Positions 58,086-64,000 of a stretch of 64,000 bases of DNA are shown here, piece by piece. Position 1 is the stretch's first letter. Every line of letters begins with the position of its first letter. The notes beneath the pieces were generated by a model that was not told the DNA's origin, searched no databases, and worked only from the letters and a program-made list of their open reading frames with translations. A program made the translations under genes and the position numbers. The DNA comes from Hesseltinella vesiculosa (Eukaryota; Mucoromycota; Mucoromycetes; Mucorales; Cunninghamellaceae), in contig MCGT01000001.1 in the NCBI GenBank assembly GCA_002104935.1, forward strand, positions 1,443,001 to 1,507,000. Direction: 5' to 3'.

Positions 58086-58726
58086 ATGCTGCTCTCGCTC
58101 TGGGCTATTTTGCTGTTAATTATACCGGAAGCCTGGATGGCGGCTGTGTCTGAACGGAACCGCGCAGGTACCGCTGAGACAGAAAAAAAAAAAAAGAGCG
58201 AACACTCCGAACCTTCTTTGTTTTAGGCTGTGCCGCTGTAGGTAGCCGGATCCATTGCTATGGAGGCGGCAAGTCAAGCGATATCAATGTACCGTTCATT
58301 CTCGATGACCATTATTCCCTTGATTATGAAGCGAGCTTCATACCCAACCAGCCACTGGAAGGTTGGTCCAAGGAACTCTCCATACCAATCGAGCAGAAAC
58401 GCTGGGGCCACGATCTCGTCAGCATATCAAAAAACGCGATGGTCCTCATCCAAGGAAGCGACAATGGCAACGGCAGCAGTCAGATCCAAAACATCACCTC
58501 TGTCTATTACCACAACAACCAATCTTGGGCTACCATCCCAACCGACAAATCCCTGATACCGGATGCGTAAGAAATACATCGTGCCGTCGTGTCTCTCCAG
58601 CACCTGACTGTTTTATCGTCACAGATTTGCATCCTCTGCTGAAGTCGACTCCCATGGCAACGTTTACGTCTGGGGAGGTCTTGTGTAAATATCGGGAGAG
58701 AAAAAAACAACGGCTTCTCTTATTCT

Positions 58727-58759
<33 letters not shown>

Positions 58760-60348
58760 CATCCATATAGAGCAACGGATAACCTGCCACCACTCTTTGA
58801 ATTTTACAATGATCACGCCAATGAATCGCGCGCGATGCTTCCAAACTTTCTTTACATATTGAACACAATCGTAAGAAGCCGTCTTGTACCGATCCATTCA
58901 CATTCTTTTTTTTTTTAACTTTTTCTTTTTTTTTTTTTTTTGTATTCAGACGTGGACGTGGTCCGTCTCACCTGTCAATGGCAACAGTTCCAGCAATGTC
59001 ATTCCTATCCGTGCCGACCACTCATCAGCCATGTCGGACGATAACAAGCTGTACATCGTGGGCGGAATCACCATTGCCAGTGGCGGCGATGCCTTGAATG
59101 GCACCAACAACACTCGATTATATTGCAGCATGGCCAACATCATAATTTACGACACCGAGCGACATTCATGGTCATCAGTAACAGCTGCTGGAAAAATCCC
59201 AAGTATGCGCCGAGCTGCAACGTTGACGAATAGTAAGTCATCTACAAAAAAAGCAGAAAAAAAAACACCCAGCGCTGATCCCTACGTTTTTCGTAGTTCC
59301 AAAGGAATCTGGCCAGGAAAACTTTCTCGTCTTATACGGTGGCATCTATGATAATGGCTGTAAAACCCAACCATGTTTACCTATTAAACATGCTAACATC
59401 CTTTCTTTTCATGACACTAGCTCGCAATGCTCGAAAGTCTGCCGAAGACACGTGCTACACTTTGAATTTGACAAATCTCACTTGGTCAGAGATCAACCTG
59501 GAAGTGAACCAGGGCAATGTTATCGGCTCTGGGCAACTTTACGGGCACAACGGTAGGAAAGGAAAATGGCCTAAATCACCCTTCTCATCTCGCATCTTTC
59601 AGCTGTCCTTGTTAAGAAAAAGTATCTGTTCATCCTGTTCGGTGTGGACGAATTGAAAGGCTACCGAGGGGATGTCAACATCTTGGACGTGACCACCTGG
59701 CAATGGCTGTCTTCCTACAACGTTGTGAATATCTGGACGCCAGGAATGATCGCTGGCGTCGTACTGGCAGTTGCGGTGGTGGTACGCGCACTAGGAAAAA
59801 AAACCCCCAAGCGGTAGACCTGACTGTTTTTTTTTTTTATGCTGAAGATTGCGTTGATTTCTGGCCTAGTGTACTATTGTTATCGTCGCCTCCAGGCCGA
59901 GTTCCGTGCCATTGAGGAGAAGGCCGCCAATGGCAGGAACAATGATTTTGTCGTGGACCCTCCAGATCCTCGAACGACCATGGAAGACCATGCCTATCAC
60001 CCGAGCAGATGCCCATCTCCGGGCGAAAAGGCCGAGATCATCGACCCGAGCAGCCCCACCCTCATCGCGCGGCCCATGTCCAGCGGCCCCTACTACCTCT
60101 CACCACCCCACTCTCCCGATGACAGCGCGCTGGATCGTCAGCAATGGCTCAGTGATCGGCCGCAATCTACACCAGCTCTCGGGCTGATGCGTCAATCAAG
60201 TTACAGCATTATACGCCCAAGTTCATCTGCGCTCTCTCAAAGTGTCACCGAATCCACTTTTACATCCTTCTCAGGAACGACCAAGCCCGATGAAACCCCT
60301 TTGCCCACGCCAGCTCTTCAAAAAGTGAAGCCCGACGGCGACGCATAA
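58086..60348 (+). CDS. Kelch-repeat type I membrane protein
   Basis: About nine exons from ATG 58086 to TAA 60346-60348. Residues 1-20 (MLLSLWAILLLIIPEAWMAA) are a signal peptide. The extracellular part has kelch-type blades: RIHCYGGG, AMVLIQGSD, NVYVWGG, KLYIVGG, FLVLYGGIYDNG and YLFILFG, with several NxS/T sites. A single membrane span (MIAGVVLAVAVVIALISGLVYYCY) is split by an intron just after the first VV. The cytoplasmic tail of about 150 residues is Ser/Pro-rich (SPPHSPDDSALD) and looks like a phosphorylated, disordered tail. Fungal proteins of this layout are cell-surface or wall-sensor candidates, but the family role is not established here. The ATG was chosen because it directly begins the signal peptide. 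Confidence 0.8.
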
Positions 60349-62454
60349 ACGCCCTCTCCATTTTTATTTCTCTCCAGACGGCCGTAGACCTTCTTCCATC
60401 TCCAATCTATTTAATTCTCTTGCAATATAAACAAATCTTTTCATTAGCCAAACCGGAGAGGCATCAGGGTTCATCGTCACGGTTCTGTGAAGCCACTCTT
60501 TCATTTCTGGACCCCCCCCCCTGGCCATCCTAAAGAAGTAAACACTGCGCTGCACAGCCTTCTCATGGATGGACTTCATATCCACATGCGACGAGGCGAA
60601 AATGAAACTGCTCCTTTACTGCGGAAGGGTTTCCTTATCGAAACTGGATGAGCGATTTTTGAGTTGAGCAAACTTTGCCATCAGGGATATCGCAGAAAAG
60701 GAAAATATGCGCCATTTCTTTTCAAGACACTCTCCCCAGAGATCTGCCAATGGATAAACGCGGATATGCCTGCAATAAGGTTGAACGAAGCATCCATAAA
60801 AACATCCGGCTGAGGCTGGCAATGCCAACCGTTCAATCGCCATAGAGAGCTGACTTGGAGCACTTGCGCACTTGCACACTGTCTCCTATGCGATTTTTTG
60901 TAGAAATAATCATTTTTTTTTATTTCAACACAAACCCCCTCTTCTCTGGGAGTAAGGGTCCAGAGAACATGCCCGATGTTCAATCATGTGGATTTCCTAC
61001 TATGGACACAACATGTTCAGGCGCCTCCCTTTCCAGATGCAGCCATCCTTTTTGACGTGAGAAAAAAAAAATGGGTAAGTTGAATTTTTCTTTATCTACA
61101 CAGCCTGACAATGGCGGAGGTTCATTCTACCAGAAACCTTTTTCAGCTGAAATCTACCATGAGTCCAAAGTGGGGGAGATGAAAAAGAGGGTTTCACTTT
61201 GTGTTCTGCCCAGATGAAAACGTTTTCCCGCCGACTTCCGGGTGGCGGTGTTTGTTCAGCAGGAACCAATGGCCGACCATCCCGGCCCACTCTTTCGATC
61301 GCCTACCATTCGTCGATCGTCTCCTTCAAACAAGCTTGATAGGGTTTGTCTGTGGAAGGGTCGTCCATGTCAATAGCAGTGGACAGGACACGTCTTTACT
61401 GCCTTTCACTATGAAAGAAGTTGTCATTGCCATTGATTCTGCCACTGGCAAAAGAGCCCAGGTTTGCTTGGCTGTTTCTGGGCAGATCACCTGGCTACTT
61501 GGCGAGGTCACGTCATCGTGAACCATAAACATTGGGACCTGGCATCGAAAAAAAGGGTTTGTCCAGATCCATGCAAGATTTTGTGCTACATTAACGACTT
61601 TCAGCAGCTGCTCAGTGGAGACAAGTGAAACTACAAAAACATAGAAATGCAAGCGGGTGCCACAAAAGGATCAAAGCTTCCTTGATTCTCACCGTCCACG
61701 CTTGTCTGGGAAAAAAAACGGAAGGAGTTTGTGTGTGTGAGAGAACACGCAGCAGAAGGGCTCAAGGGATCCTGAACTTTTTTTTTATAATTTTGGAGCG
61801 TGGAGATCGGTCTTGTTTTGACAATAGCAAACTTTATATTCCAGCCCAACTTTTAATGGAAAGTCCAGCCAGGGAGGTAAGCGCATGGGAAGACGACGAA
61901 AAAAAAGGCAACACAGGCAGACATGCAGTAGTTCCATTGAACAATTTATAAATTCAGAGTCCTTTGCTTTGCAAAGGTTCCCTGGTTTCCTTTTGCAATT
62001 GGCGCAGCACCGATAAGTCCTTATTAAATGTCCATGACCACCAAGGTGCCACAAAACAACGTAAAGAGACCATATGGACTTTATGATTTTTCTTATTTTG
62101 GCGTTTTTATTCAAAAAACAAATTTTTCCCATTGAAAAAAAAAAGGTCATCGACAGGGTCTAAACTGTTCCTCGCCATGTTCAAAAAATCGCAAGGTTCC
62201 TTTTTTTTTTTTTGAGCCATGCCGTTTCCAGTACGATTCACCAAATTAAGCTGCAACATTTAATCTCTCTCTTTTTTTCTCGGGGTCGTCTCTGACATTT
62301 TCATTGATATTTAGAGTTCCGAGATTGAATAATGGAGAACCACCCATATCCTTTACATTGTAACACAGCCAACAATCATAGCATCATAAATATCGGCTGG
62401 ATCTGCCTGTCTCCCTTTTTCTCATCCAACCTTTTTTCTCCCTCTCTTTAGAAA
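60349..62454. other. Intergenic stretch, no gene seen
   Basis: About 2.1 kb between the kelch gene and the second carboxypeptidase. A C-run is at 60513-60522 and several A/T-runs occur. Frames on both strands lack motifs and splice pairing. The last 150 bases (T/C-rich, TTTTTTCTCCCTCTCTTTAG before the ATG) are the promoter of the carboxypeptidase gene. Confidence 0.5.
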
Positions 62455-64000
62455 ATGCATTTGTCAAAGTGGGTGGTTTCTTCCTTGCTTGCTTACACAG
62501 CTCTGGCTTCTCCTGTGAAGGATGTCCTTATGAACCATCGTCAAACTGGCAACGCCAGCTTCCACCAGCCCAAGCTCTGTGACCCCACTGTTCAACAGGT
62601 AACAAAAAAAAAAAAAACGAAACCTCCGCCGCAGCTGACCATCGGGCATCCGTTCTTGTTTAGTACTCTGGCTACCTCGACGCCGGCAACAACGAACATT
62701 ACTTCTTTTGGTTCTTTGAAAGCCGAACCAACCCTGACACCGCTCCTTTGACTGTATGGTTGAACGGTGGCCCTGGCTGTTCCTCCATGATGTTAGTGCC
62801 AAATGAAGAAAAAGTCTGTCGCAAGAAAACTAAGCCCTTTTTTTTTTTTTTTGCAACAGCGGTTTGTGGCAAGAACTCGGTCCTTGCCGAGTCAACGCTG
62901 ACGGCACCCAAGACGTTTACAACGACGCTGGTAGCTGGAACAAGGTCTCCAACATGCTCTTCTTTGATCAGGTTTGTTATTAAGATAATAGGGCCAGCGA
63001 TATCTGACTGACCAACCCTCGTGTTTTCCAAAGCCCTCTGGTGTCGGTTTCAGTTATGGTGCTGACAATGTCCACAGCACGTATCAAGCCGCTCCTCTTT
63101 CTTACAACCTGATCCAAAACTTCTTGAAGGCTTTCCCTAAATATCAAAAGAACGACTTCCACTTTTATGGGTAAGGCAGAAAAAGGGCTGGATGCAAGCG
63201 GAGTATATACATGAACCTTATTTTCTTTGCATGAAACCAGTGAAAGCTATGGTGGCCACTATGTCCCTGAATTTGCTGATTACATTCTGCAACAAAACTT
63301 GAACTTGGCCCAAGGAAATGTCCACGTGAACTTGAAATCCATCGGTGTTGGCAATGGCATCACTGACGCTTTGATCCAAAAGTAAGAACGCGCGAAGCGA
63401 TAGTAAAAAAAAAAAAAAAAAATTCCCGGATTCTCAACTCCCGTTTTGTCAATGATAGCCAATATTATCAACCAATGGCTTGTAACTCCACCTGTAAGTT
63501 ACACAACAATGAGGGGAAGTTTTATATGACTGGAAATTAATATGAAACCTTGTGACCTGTGGTTGCATTTTTCTTGCAGATGGTTCTGTTCTCAGCCCCA
63601 CTGACTGCCAAACCATGCTTGACAACCTTCCCAAATGCACGTCCATGAGTAAGTAACCCCCCTCCCCCTTTTTTTGACTCAGACTGATGGCCATTTTTTC
63701 CCGATAGCCCAAAAATGTTACGCCACTGGTTCTGACGCTGACTGTGAAGCTGCTGACAACTACTGTGGTTCCAACGTCATGGGCATCTATGACAACTCTG
63801 GTCGCAGCTACTATGATGTAAGCTCATGGGGACGTGTTGTAGCGTCTGCGTTCTCACATTTCCTGCAATAGGTCCGTACCTCCCAAGAAATCCCTAGCAC
63901 CTACATCAACTTCTTGAACCAAAGCTCCACCATGGCTGCCATTGGCGCCACCTCGCAATACACTGAATGCTCCAACCCTGTCGGTAACAAATTCTACCCC
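62455..64000 (+). CDS. Serine carboxypeptidase, family S10 (cut by window edge)
   Basis: Starts at ATG 62455 with a signal peptide ([18 protein letters not shown]) and continues through many short exons to the right edge, where it is incomplete. Motifs seen: [77 protein letters not shown], the catalytic Ser in [27 protein letters not shown], and then [17 protein letters not shown]. The catalytic Asp and His would lie beyond 64000. It resembles the gene at 46149-48133 in motif order, exon layout and even the split after CSSMI, so the two are paralogues. Secreted acid carboxypeptidase activity is inferred from the family. Confidence 0.88.

Noticed and set aside
61201..61521. Plus-strand frame of about 100 residues in the last intergenic stretch
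   Set aside because: The minus strand is equally open over part of it, and there is no motif or splice context.

Overview
The window looks like nuclear DNA of an early-diverging filamentous fungus, most likely Mucoromycota. This is an inference: genes are split by many short introns (about 50-120 nt) whose 3' ends carry a CTxAC-like branch sequence, a long T-run and AG. Homopolymer A/T runs are common, intergenic spaces are short in the gene-dense parts, and the gene set is fungal (Mnn9-type mannosyltransferase, ATP synthase subunit g, fungal SWIRM protein, peroxisomal Lon, questin-oxidase-like protein). No rRNA, convincing tRNA, CRISPR array or prokaryotic signal was seen.

Layout. 1-3.9 kb holds transposon relics: a broken pogo/Tigger DDE transposase abutting a tyrosine-recombinase fragment, plus one copy of a dispersed repeat. 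3.9-13.7 kb holds a small CxxC-tail protein (+), a CBM48-type glycogen-binding protein (-), a Mnn9-family mannosyltransferase (-), a 53-bp tandem repeat, a SWIRM-domain protein (-) and a six-exon PRPP synthetase (-). 13.7-27.3 kb is gene-poor and duplication-rich: four diverged ~400-bp modules, a 186-bp duplication, and a remarkable minus-strand locus (about 23.4 to 20.3 kb) built from tiny phase-1 exons of 9, 12, 18, 36 and 39 nt in tandemly duplicated blocks. 27.3-46.0 kb is dense and conserved: kinesin-3 (+), ARMT1/DUF89 phosphatase (-), a 74-aa membrane protein (-), ATP synthase subunit g (+), peroxisomal Lon protease (+), MSH6 (-) and a coiled-coil protein with 56-residue repeats (+). 46.1-64 kb carries two S10 serine carboxypeptidases (one complete, one cut by the right edge), a decayed hypothetical gene, a questin-oxidase-like gene, a two-exon single-membrane-span protein, NOC2 and a divergent small gene, and a kelch-repeat type I membrane protein.

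The genes do not form one pathway. They are ordinary housekeeping genes of unrelated function interleaved with repeat-rich accessory stretches. Links that can be seen are two secreted carboxypeptidases of the same family, two glycan-related proteins (mannosyltransferase and CBM48), and one divergent promoter shared by NOC2 and a small gene. Exon boundaries were derived by hand from splice consensus and frame continuity and have not been tested against transcripts.
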